NCBI GenBank assembly: GCA_026770575.1
Contig: MU657198.1
Span: 37,359-47,451, forward strand
Direction: 5' to 3'
Source: Pelagophyceae sp. CCMP2097
Lineage: Eukaryota; Sar; Pelagophyceae
DNA: 10,093 nucleotides
The position numbers and the translations under genes are program-made. The notes under the pieces were generated by a model. That model saw only the letters and a program-made list of their open reading frames with translations, was not told the origin of the DNA and searched no databases. Below are positions 1 through 6,325 of the stretch, piece after piece; position 1 is the stretch's first letter; each line of letters begins with the position of its first letter.

Positions 1-68
1 AAATGGATCGGATTCAATCAAATGGATCGGATTCAATCAAATGGATCGGATTCAATCAAATGGATCGG
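1..68. repeat. 19-bp tandem repeat, about 3.6 copies
   Basis: The unit AAATGGATCGGATTCAATC repeats without change at 1-19, 20-38 and 39-57, and the first 11 bases recur at 58-68. The array runs to the window edge, so its full length is unknown. Open frames starting here are by-products of the repeat. Confidence 0.97.
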
Positions 69-1090
69 AGTGGATTGAGCTCGCGTCGTTGAAACCTCGG
101 TGGAACGCCCCAGCGCTCGTCCGGCGGTCCCGGTTTCGCTGCAGCCCCCCCCGGCGGCGAGCCGCGGTTGCCCACGGGCGGGTATTCGCGCCGCTCTGGC
201 GGGACCGAAGTGAGTCGCCAACGGGCCCCCAGGCGCAGGCTCGCGGGGCCCGCCGCGGTCCCCGACGGCCACGAGGGCTCGAACCGGTCCGCACTGGAAC
301 CGATGCACACTCCGAGTGCACTGCGAGCGGCGGCGGGGCGGTCACGAATGCGCTGCTGGCGTCGGGCGCGCCGTCGAGCATCGACGCCTCCTCGGAGCGC
401 CCAGTCCTCTGGCGCCAGAGCGCCTGCCTAGAAGTACGACAGGCCGGGGGAGTGACCCTTTTTGCGCCGCGGCCTCGACGCGTTTCGATGAGAGTGCGCC
501 GCGGCAACGACGCTTCGTCGCAGCAGCGTGGACCGGTTCGGGCCGGTGCCGCGCCTGGCGAGTTTTTCAAGATGCCGTTTTGCTCAAAATGTGACCGGCC
601 GGGGGCGCATTTTTGGCATCGCCTTAGGCGCACTCCCGTTACCGCGGCCACTCGTTGAGGGCCCCTTTTTTGAAACGGTCGAAGGATGGCCCCCTCGAAT
701 ATCGCATTTGCGTCGCGGCATGTGCGTCCCGGGCGGCCACAAACGCCCGAAGAGAAGGGCCCCGGTCTCGAGGGGCCGCTGCGGCATCCTGGAAAACCCG
801 TTTGGCAAGCTCCTGGAAAATGCCGCCCCGACGAGGCCCCAAGAAAACGGCCCTCGGCAAACTCGGCTCCGAATCCGCCGCGCCCATGGGTTGCCGCGTC
901 TGCCACGTTGGCGCGTCCAATTAGGTGCAACCTCGTCGCGTCCAACGATTCAGACGCACCTTGGACGACCTCGGCGTCTTTGCGTTGAAACCGCCGCCCG
1001 AGTCTGCGATTGCGGCGTGCACGGCGCCGGAGCAGCTCCGCCACGCCGCCAATGCCTGGTTGGGGGCCGCGTTCAACGGGAAGAATTGTT
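69..1090. other. GC-rich stretch without a supportable gene
   Basis: Long frames are open on both strands, but their products are Arg/Pro/Gly/Ala-rich and look like the result of base composition. The only faintly protein-like piece is a + frame around 945-1080 (residues LDDLGVFALKPPPESAI). It has no start, no recognisable domain, and its frame runs into the 13-bp tandem repeat. I see no RNA gene here. Confidence 0.6.
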
Positions 1091-1142
1091 GGTGGAAAAC
1101 CACGGTGGAAAACCACGGTCGAAAACCACGGTCGAAAACAAT
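1091..1142. repeat. 13-bp tandem repeat, 4 copies
   Basis: The units are GGTGGAAAACCAC at 1091-1103 and 1104-1116, GGTCGAAAACCAC at 1117-1129 and GGTCGAAAACAAT at 1130-1142. The period is not a multiple of three, so it argues against this stretch being coding. Confidence 0.95.
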
Positions 1143-1379
1143 GACCATTCGATGCAGACGACGGCCCTCCGACGTGGGCTCGGGGTCTTTGTGCGGGATC
1201 GGCCCCCCGGGCGGTGCTCCGGCGGCCCGTCGTGGCGGTGCCCCGGCTCCCTCCAAAGGGCCCTCCCGGGTGCGATCTTTGCGCCGGACCATGCTCCCAA
1301 AGTCGAACCTTTTTCGCGGCCCCGAGGAGGCGCCCAAGACGCCGGCCGCTCCTCGGGAGGGATTTCCCTCGTCGAGATG

Positions 1380-1735
1380 CCAAAGTCGGAGAGAATTCCG
1401 GACGGAGACGGCCCGGTGAGACGGTCTCTTGAGAACGGTTCAACGGCCCTCGGTCGACGACGGCCCTTCCAAGACGACCGTCTGCTCTCTCCCAACGGCC
1501 CCGAAGAGTCGGTCCCTCGAGAGAGAACGGTGCCGAAAGGTCCTTCGAGACGGCCGCATTCGGACCCGTTCTCGCCATCGCTCTTCCGGGTCGCCCCTCC
1601 GGAACTCTCAAAGGACTGTCCTGGAGGCCCGCCCGTCGGGACCGTGGAGTCCTTTTCGAGGGTCCTTGCCGCGGGGCGCCTTGCGAGAGGGGCCGCAGGA
1701 GTGAGCGGCCGTCCAAACGACCGCCCCATGGACCG
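1380..1735. repeat. Degenerate low-complexity sequence rich in GACGG, GAGACGG and CGGCC words
   Basis: The stretch is built from scrambled short words such as GACGGCCC, GAGACGG, TCGAGAGAG and CGGCCCTTCC. The same vocabulary returns more densely at 4330-4860. There is no fixed period and no credible coding frame. It looks like decayed satellite or expanded low-complexity DNA. Confidence 0.55.
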
Positions 1736-1736
1736 C

Positions 1737-1845
1737 CCAAAGGGACCCTCCAATGCATGTCCAAAGGAAGTGTCCAAAGGACCGTTCAAGACCGTCCAAA
1801 GGGACCCTCCAATGCATGTCCAAAGGAAGTGTCCAAAGGACCGCC
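1737..1845. repeat. 59-bp tandem duplication
   Basis: Copy one (1737-1795) starts CCAAAGGGACCCTCCAATGC. Copy two begins at 1796 and is identical for its first 48 bases, then diverges. Inside each copy the word GTCCAAAGGA also occurs twice. The period is not divisible by three, so the two copies are read in different frames. That argues against the long + frame across this region being a gene. Confidence 0.92.
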
Positions 1846-1891
1846 CAAGGGGCCATCGAAGCGACCGCCCGAGAAACCGCCCAGGGGAATC

Positions 1892-1930
1892 GGGCCCCGG
1901 CCGAGAGCCGTGCCACTATCGGAGCACTGT
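1892..1930 (+). repeat. Hairpin-end module, copy 1 (partial hairpin)
   Basis: It shares the core GGCCGAGAGCCGTGCCACTA followed by TCGGAGCACTGT with the other copies in this window. The outer hairpin is eroded (GGGCCCCGGCC instead of GGCCCC-loop-GGGGCC). Its inverted partner is probably the - copy at 2411-2451, so the two would bracket a unit of about 560 bp. Confidence 0.75.
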
Positions 1931-2037
1931 TGCACTCCTCATCATCGGACCTCAATACGGCCCATAACCCATTGTTGGGACCTGATTCGTGGCCCACGGC
2001 CGGGAGGACGATGCGCGCGCTCTGGTCTCTACCCGCT

Positions 2038-2190
2038 TCACCGGCGCCTTGGGCCGCTCCTCCGAGGCTCGCGAGTCTGGCGGGTGTGGTACAAAGAGCC
2101 CCGTCTATTCGCGCTTTGCAGGTCGCATTCCACCTCGGCCATGAGCGAGTTCTCGTGCCATTGGCTCTTGAATTTGCGTAAAATGCGCGG
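2038..2190 (-). pseudogene. Possible coding fragment, unrecognised
   Basis: The - frame ending at a stop at 2038 reads smoothly for about 50 residues, with stretches such as RKFKSQWHENSL and MAEVECDLQSANRR. It is less compositionally skewed than the other frames nearby. Upstream the frame runs into the inverted-repeat element at 2222-2388, so there is no clean start. It may be a decayed exon or cargo of the surrounding repeat unit. It may also be chance. Confidence 0.2.
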
Positions 2191-2221
2191 ATGTGTGGGG
2201 CCCGACGACGAATGCCAGGCT

Positions 2222-2388
2222 CCCCCGGGGTTTGTCGTGTCGCCGAAAAGAATCGCCGAAAAAATGAGGTCCACCTCGCATTCTGGCACGGTCCGAATTT
2301 TTAAACGTCGCGCGGCGGTTCCGGAATTCGGACCGTGCCAGAGTTCGAGTTGGACGTCATTTTTGCGGCGATTCTTTTCGGCGACAAG
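2222..2388. mobile_element. Small snap-back element (MITE-like)
   Basis: The left arm (about 2238-2300) and right arm (about 2322-2386) are imperfect reverse complements, with a spacer of about 21 bases. Shared blocks are CGCCGAAAAGAATCGCC near the outer end and CTGGCACGGTCCGAATT at the inner end. The same arm sequence, diverged, forms the termini of the element at 8547-9572, so these are two members of one family. On the right the arm leads outward into the hairpin-end module at 2411-2451. No coding potential is seen. Confidence 0.85.
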
Positions 2389-2410
2389 GCCGAAAACTGC
2401 GAGGGGCCCA

Positions 2411-2451
2411 CATCGTGCCTCGATGGTGATCGGCTCTCGGCCCCTGCGGGG
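2411..2451 (-). repeat. Hairpin-end module, copy 2
   Basis: On the + strand it reads GATCGGCTCTCGGCCCCTGC followed by GGGGAG. The reverse complement matches the core of copy 1 (GCCGAGAGCC, then CACCATCGAGGCAC). It sits about 25 bases outside the right arm of the snap-back element, the same order as at 9502-9626. Confidence 0.85.
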
Positions 2452-2816
2452 AGAGCAACGGCGGGTTCGCCCTTGCACCCGCGGGTCGGGTTTGCCGGGT
2501 TGTCGCGTTGTGGCCTTGGCCGTCTTTGAGCCGTGGCCTGATGAAGCCTTGCCGAGGCGGGTCGCCAAGACAGACCCTTTGGGTCCAGATTGAAAAGCCG
2601 AATTCCCCTTTTGTCCCTGCTCCTGCCTCTTCTCCTGCCTGCTGGAGGGGTTCATAGAACGCACCCTTGCGGCTCTCGGCCCGCCACGAACGGCGCCACC
2701 CTTGAGAGAGGCACCTGCCCATGTCCATCTCCGCGCCGTCGTAGTAAACTGACGGCTTCTTTTGAAGACACCCCATTGCAATCACAGCACCGTCTTGACA
2801 AGCCCACTTCCTCTAG
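2452..2816. other. Unresolved stretch upstream of the 2817 exon
   Basis: Two - frames (2357-2785 and 2038-2781) and one + frame are open here, and none is convincing. A pyrimidine-rich run at about 2606-2640 makes the + frame look like a signal peptide (Leu-rich), but that frame has no ATG and begins at TTG. A partial module word, CGGCTCTCGGCC, lies at 2672-2683. The last 25 bases (ending CCCACTTCCTCTAG) look like a 3' splice site for the exon that follows. Confidence 0.4.
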
Positions 2817-4047
2817 GCAAAAGGCCACGGAGACGCTGAAGCGCCTGCGCCATTTGCTCAAGCTGCTCGAAGGCGACTTGCAGCGAATCCACGCCGCAGA
2901 CGCGCGAGCAGGCGCCCAAGAAGCCGCCGGCGCTGCGGCGTCGGCGACGCCGCCGCCGGCGTCGCCCGTCGTCGAGGCTGCGCCGGAGCCGGTGGCGCCG
3001 CCTCTGGCTTCTCTTGCGGAAGTTCTCGAGACTGAGCTCCTCCAAATTCGGCAAATGCAAGTCGAGACGGGAATCCGGCAAGACGGGCAGACCCTCGACG
3101 GCGAGGTCGACGAGTCCGAGCTCGGCCCCGGCGCTCGAGAGTACCTCCTCCGAGGGCCCGCCTCGGACGACGAGTACGACGAAGATGATCTGCGCCGCAG
3201 AGACGGAGACGAAGACGACGACGACGCGGGCAAAGAAAAAGTCGGCGCTTCGAGCGGCCGAGGCGCGGCCGGTGACGCGGGCGGCGGTGCGGGCGGCACG
3301 GGCGGTTTCCTGGCGGGCGCGCTCGGCGGCGGCGCGCTCGGCGGCGGTTCGGTGGCGCCGGCGGCGGCGCCGTCGGCGCCGTCGGTCGCGTCGGCGGCGG
3401 CGGCCTCAGCGGAGGCTTCGGTCGCGCTGTCCCCGCAGCTGCTGCAGCAGCAGTCGCCGCTGCAGTCGCCGCTGCAGTCGCCGCAGCTGTCGGCGCAGCC
3501 GCAGCCGGAGCCGCAGCAGCCGGTGGCTTCGGTCGCGCTGTCCCCGCAGCTGCTGCAGCAGCAGTCGCCGCTGCAGTCGCCGCTGCAGTCGCCGCAGCTG
3601 TCGGCGCAGCCGGAGCCGCAGCAGCCGGTGGCTTCGCCGCAGCAGTCGCCGCAGCAGTCACCGCAACCAGAGCCACAGCCGCCGCCCGCGCCGCCGCCCG
3701 CGGACGACGACGATGATGATGCGGACGCTGCGACTGCTCGGACGGCTGCGACGGCGCACACGGCGCACACGGCCGCTTCGTCTGCCGCCTCGTCTATGAC
3801 GACTTCGGAGCGCGCGCCGTCGCCGCCCATGAGCCGGCCGCAGAGCACCGTCGACGTGGCGGCGGTTGCGGTGGCGGCGGAGGCTTGCGCCGATGACTCG
3901 GAAGCTTCCGCCGACGACTCCGAAGAAGCTTCCTCGGAAGACGACGACGACGCCGGCGCGCGGCCGCGCGCGCGGCCGAAGACGGTCCGCCTGAGTCAGT
4001 CGGCGGCGTCGGTTGTCCAAGGATCCATTGTGGTCCTCTGCCATTGA
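2817..4047 (+). CDS. Terminal exon of a disordered acidic Gln/Pro/Ala-rich protein
   Basis: The frame is open from the acceptor-like CCCACTTCCTCTAG (AG at 2815-2816) to TGA at 4045-4047, about 410 residues. No in-frame ATG precedes 3056, so the start must lie in an upstream exon not identified here. Order of parts: a short amphipathic helix rich in Leu/Lys ([20 protein letters not shown]); an Ala/Pro linker; a second helical piece ([16 protein letters not shown]); a strongly acidic DDEYDEDD and [11 protein letters not shown] block; a Gly-rich spacer; two 37-residue Gln/Pro/Ser/Leu repeats; PPAPPP; a DDDDDDAD run; an Ala/Thr tract; and another acidic run. No enzymatic domain is visible. The layout suggests a scaffold, transcription-related or nuclear protein, but that is only inference from composition. 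The last residues (QGSIVVLCH) may instead mark an exon end. Confidence 0.6.
3415..3630 (+). repeat. Coding tandem repeat, 37-residue unit, 2 copies
   Basis: The two units start at 3415 and 3526 and are nearly identical in DNA. Each encodes [20 protein letters not shown] and continues QSPQLSAQP. The second copy lacks six bases (one Gln-Pro pair), giving periods of 111 and 105 bases. Both lengths keep the frame, and shorter QSP and PQQ units sit inside. Frame-preserving expansion supports translation of this exon. Confidence 0.93.
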
Positions 4048-4329
4048 TCAGTGGCCGGCCCTTTGGCTTCGGCGAGAGGTTTCACCGGGCCCGCCCAAAA
4101 GCGGGCAAGCTTGCGCGAGGCGCGTCGATGACTTTGCAGGGCGCGGAGGAGCAGAGTCAAACAAGGAGCCAGAGAGACCGAACGGGGGGTCTTCTCTTCG
4201 GGTCCAAAGCCTGATTTCGGGGGCCGTCTTCCACGGGGTGTTTTCGAGGAACCGTTGGGGCCGTTTCGAGGCCAGGAGCAGGGGCGGTGTCTTCGGGGTG
4301 GTCCAATCTTGACCCATGGCGCGCGTTTG
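4048..4329. other. Non-coding stretch after the exon
   Basis: Frames are open on both strands, but the composition is a mosaic of GGGGCCGT, TTTCGAGG and TCTTCGGGG words that grades into the repeat region beginning near 4330. I see no polyadenylation signal of the AATAAA type, no RNA gene and no credible exon. Confidence 0.5.
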
Positions 4330-4860
4330 CCAAACGACTCAACCCGTCGTAGGAGAGAGGCCGCTCAAAGGCTTCTCGAGGAACGAGAGAGGGCCGCCGT
4401 CGAGACGGGGCCGGCGAGAGGGCCCTTTCGAGGTGCTCAAAGGCCGCCGAGACGGGGCCGTCGAAAAGGCCCCGTTCTCGACGGGGCCTTCGAGGAGTGG
4501 CCGATTCGAGGGGCCGATTCGAGGGGCCGTTTCGATGACCTCCTCGAGCGGCCGCCGAGACGGGGCCTCCTCCAAGGGCCGCCGAGAGTGCCCTCGAGAC
4601 GCCGTCTCGTGGGTCTCATCGGACAAGGGCCATCTTGAGGCGCCGTCGAGACGTGGCCCTCTCGAGTGGTTGTCTCAAAGGTCGGAGACGGGGCCGTCGA
4701 GACGGGGCCGTCTCCAGTGACCGGCGAGAGAGACCGCCTTAAGGGATGGGGCCGTCTCGAGGCGCCGTCTTCGACAGACGAGGCGCCGTCTCGAGGAGCC
4801 GTCTCAAGACGCCGTCTCAAGTGGCCGTCGAGACGACGCCGTCTCAAGTGACCGATCCGG
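4330..4860. repeat. Dense degenerate repeat of GGCCGTC and GAGACG words
   Basis: Dozens of close variants of GAGACGGGGCCGTC, GAGGCGCCGTCTCGAG and GGCCGTCTC follow each other without fixed spacing. The word GAGACG and its complement CGTCTC both recur many times, so the stretch is full of short nested inverted repeats. Every reading frame is open only because of this composition. It shares vocabulary with 1380-1735. Confidence 0.75.
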
Positions 4861-4935
4861 GGCGTCTTCTTCGATCCGGGGGGTTCTTCGAAAGTGTTCT
4901 TCAAACCGGGGTTCTTCTTCGAAAGGGCGCCCAAA
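4861..4935. repeat. Imperfect tandem of a GATCCGGGG-TTCTTCGAAAG unit
   Basis: Related words GATCCGGGGCGTCTTCTTC, GATCCGGGGGGTTCTTCGAAAG, TTCTTCAAACCGGGG and TTCTTCTTCGAAAGG follow one another. It looks like a local expansion of a unit of about 20 bases, now diverged. From 4936 to 5046 nothing further is recognised. Confidence 0.6.
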
Positions 4936-5118
4936 AGGTCTCAATGCCCCGTTTCTTCGGACCTCGTCTTTGCGGTCTTTGAATTGCGGTCTCTTGAAAG
5001 GCCAATCTTGAAATCAACGAGAGGCGCCTTTTCGGGGCGGCTTTGAAGAGACGCCCTCGGGGGCGTCTCATTCGGAAGAGGGCGGTATGGGGCGACGGGC
5101 GCTGGGTGCGGGGGCTCG

Positions 5119-5367
5119 TTGGCGCATCCGTCGGCTGCGGCGCTGGAGGCCAATCAGAAGGCCTTAGGTTTCGACCCGAGCCAGCAGAGCGCGTCGGTCG
5201 CCAGCGGGCCGCCTGCGCGAGCCGCGTTTTCGGCGATGCGCCTGGCCGCCGCCGCCCGAGCGTCCAACGACGACGAGACTGCCGAAAGGGGCGATTCGGA
5301 CCAGTCGGAGAGTGGCTCTGGGTCCGAGTACTCGGAAGACGGCCCGGCGCGCACCGGCGCCCGATGA
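5119..5367 (+). CDS. Exon of unknown gene, Ser/Asp/Glu-rich tail
   Basis: The frame is open from 5047 and ends at TGA 5365-5367. The protein-like part begins near 5119 (LAHPSAAALEANQKALGFDP), continues through an Ala-rich helix (RAAFSAMRLAAAARA) and ends in an acidic serine tail (SESGSGSEYSEDG). No ATG opens the frame, so this is an internal or terminal exon, or a decayed piece. Directly at its stop a second + frame (5360-5452) takes over, shifted by one base, with equally protein-like content. The two could be one gene broken by an indel or joined by splicing that I cannot place. Confidence 0.4.
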   Translation: MAHPSAAALEANQKALGFDPSQQSASVASGPPARAAFSAMRLAAAARASNDDETAERGDSDQSESGSGSEYSEDGPARTGAR

Positions 5368-5452
5368 AAACCCGCAAAAGCTCGAGGGCCTTGTGGCCAA
5401 AGGACAGGCCCGAACCGAGGCCTCCCAAGCGCCCGCCGCTCCGCACATGAAG
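5360..5452 (+). pseudogene. Continuation in the +1 frame of the 5119 exon
   Basis: This frame reads PDENPQKLEGLVAKGQARTE and then ASQAPAAPHMK. The segment has a polar composition unlike the Arg/Pro shadows around it. It overlaps the stop of the preceding frame, which suggests a one-base insertion or sequencing error near 5345-5362, or a splice event. It ends just before an AG at 5461-5462 where the WW-like exon can begin. Confidence 0.3.
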
Positions 5453-5462
5453 CAACCCCTAG

Positions 5463-5762
5463 GTCTGGGTTGCCGGCTGGTCCACCGAGCACAAGCATGT
5501 GTATTTCTTTAACATCGAGTCCGAGCGACAACCCGCGTCCAACAGAGGCGAAACACACCCGAAAGACGGCGCGATGCCACAAAATCCGAGACGCGCCCTG
5601 GGAAAGCCCTGCAACGCGCCCTGGGAAAGAGCCGCCCAGTTGCGCGCGCGTCCTGGAGGCGCCCCGGCTCTTAGGCAAACGCTCTGGAAGCTCCCCGCGG
5701 GCACGCCCTGCCGGCCCATGTCGGCGAAACACCAAATGCGCCGGCAGCGCGACGCAGCCTGA
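5463..5762 (+). CDS. Exon with WW-like domain
   Basis: After a possible acceptor (AAGCAACCCCTAG, AG at 5461-5462) the frame reads VWVAGWSTEHKHVYFFNIES, then ERQPASN. This matches the first two strands of a WW domain, W-x3-W-S-x-E-H followed by the aromatic Y-F-F-N block. The usual second conserved Trp with following Pro is missing, so the domain may be incomplete or end at an exon boundary. WW domains bind proline-rich peptides. The rest of the frame to TGA at 5760-5762 is Arg/Pro/Ala-rich and probably not informative. The start, the partner exons and the true end are uncertain. Confidence 0.4.
   Translation, partial: VWVAGWSTEHKHVYFFNIESERQPASNRGETHPKDGAMPQNPRRALGKPCNAPWERAAQLRARPGGAPALRQTLWKLPAGTPCRPMSAKHQMRRQRDAA
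5591..5628. repeat. 16-bp direct repeat
   Basis: ACGCGCCCTGGGAAAG occurs at 5591-5606 and again at 5613-5628, separated by six bases. Confidence 0.85.
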
Positions 5763-5768
5763 CGGCAA

Positions 5769-5812
5769 CGCACGCCTTCGATGCCTAAAACGCACGCCTT
5801 CGATGCCTAAAA
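5769..5812. repeat. 22-bp tandem duplication
   Basis: CGCACGCCTTCGATGCCTAA plus AA is repeated exactly at 5769-5790 and 5791-5812. It lies just outside the hairpin-end module at 5834. A - frame crosses it (LKFVRNVLGIEGV in that strand) but has no start and is not supported. Confidence 0.93.
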
Positions 5813-5833
5813 CGTTGCGCACGAATTTCAGCG

Positions 5834-5879
5834 TAGGGCCCCCCAGGGGCCGAGAGCCGTTCCACTCTCGAAGCACTGT
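5834..5879 (+). repeat. Hairpin-end module, copy 3
   Basis: TAGGGCCCCCCAGGGGCCG gives a stem GGCCCC/GGGGCC with loop CCA. Then follows a second short stem GAGAG...CTCTC around CCGTTCCA, and AAGCACTGT. It is identical over 46 bases to copy 4, which starts 86 bases later. The bases after it (ATGGCTCCCC) match the continuation of the copies at 9573 and 9711. Confidence 0.95.
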
Positions 5880-5919
5880 ATGGCTCCCCTCCCGGGCCAC
5901 CCCGGCAGGTCATGTCGCA

Positions 5920-5965
5920 TAGGGCCCCCCAGGGGCCGAGAGCCGTTCCACTCTCGAAGCACTGT
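5920..5965 (+). repeat. Hairpin-end module, copy 4
   Basis: A perfect 46-base match to copy 3 in direct orientation, with an 86-base period. It is preceded by CATGTCGC, a word that in the 9502-9626 terminus lies on the inner side of the module. The second copy therefore appears joined to an internal part of the first, as in a tandem or one-ended insertion. Confidence 0.95.
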
Positions 5966-6325
5966 CATCATACATGAGTTTGGAACTTTTGTGAATCATG
6001 ATACATTTACCGACACCCGAGAGGCGGCAGCGGTGAAGGCCCAGAGCGGGCATTTGGACGGCGGTCGAGCGCGCACTCCTCTTGGCCTCGGGCGCGCTCG
6101 CAGACGGCACGCGGTCACGATAGAGTGCGCGACGAACGTGCCTGCGGGGTCGTCTGTCAGAGGAAGAGGCAAGGCGACTCGAGGGCCGATGCAAGGTCCG
6201 CACCGCGGCGGGCGCTCCATCGAGTATTGTCGCCATCCGCAAAATAAACTCCGTCGCCAGCTTTGAAGCGGTCGTCGTCAAAGGGAAGGAATTCCCAACT
6301 CCCCGAAGGGGAACTGACTTTCCCA
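5966..6325. other. Stretch downstream of the dioxygenase-like gene
   Basis: Frames are open on both strands: a - frame reading FLPFDDDRFKAGDGVYFADG and a + frame reading EAAAVKAQSGHLDGG. Neither has a start, splice sites or a recognised domain that would settle it. The 3' end of the - strand gene at 6326 should place its untranslated tail here. No polyadenylation signal of the AATAAA type is placed for that strand. Confidence 0.4.

Noticed and set aside
52..1764. 570-codon open frame on the - strand
   Set aside because: It crosses the 13-bp tandem repeat and the low-complexity region. Its product is Arg/Gly/Pro-rich without domains, and overlapping frames on both strands are equally long. 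GC-rich composition explains it.
528..1967. 479-codon open frame on the + strand
   Set aside because: It passes through the 59-bp frame-breaking duplication and the 13-bp repeat, and carries no recognisable domain.
2590..2816. Leu-rich signal-peptide-like start of the 2817-4047 frame
   Set aside because: It would start at TTG with no ATG. The Leu run is the translation of a pyrimidine tract, and a good 3' splice site at 2815-2816 gives a better exon start.
2652..3848. 398-codon - strand frame rich in Ser, Cys and Ala
   Set aside because: It is the antisense shadow of the Gln/Pro/Asp exon; the repeated CTGCTG words read as Ser/Cys runs.
4901..5455. 184-codon - strand frame
   Set aside because: Arg/Pro/Ser-rich shadow opposite the + frame with the acidic serine tail.
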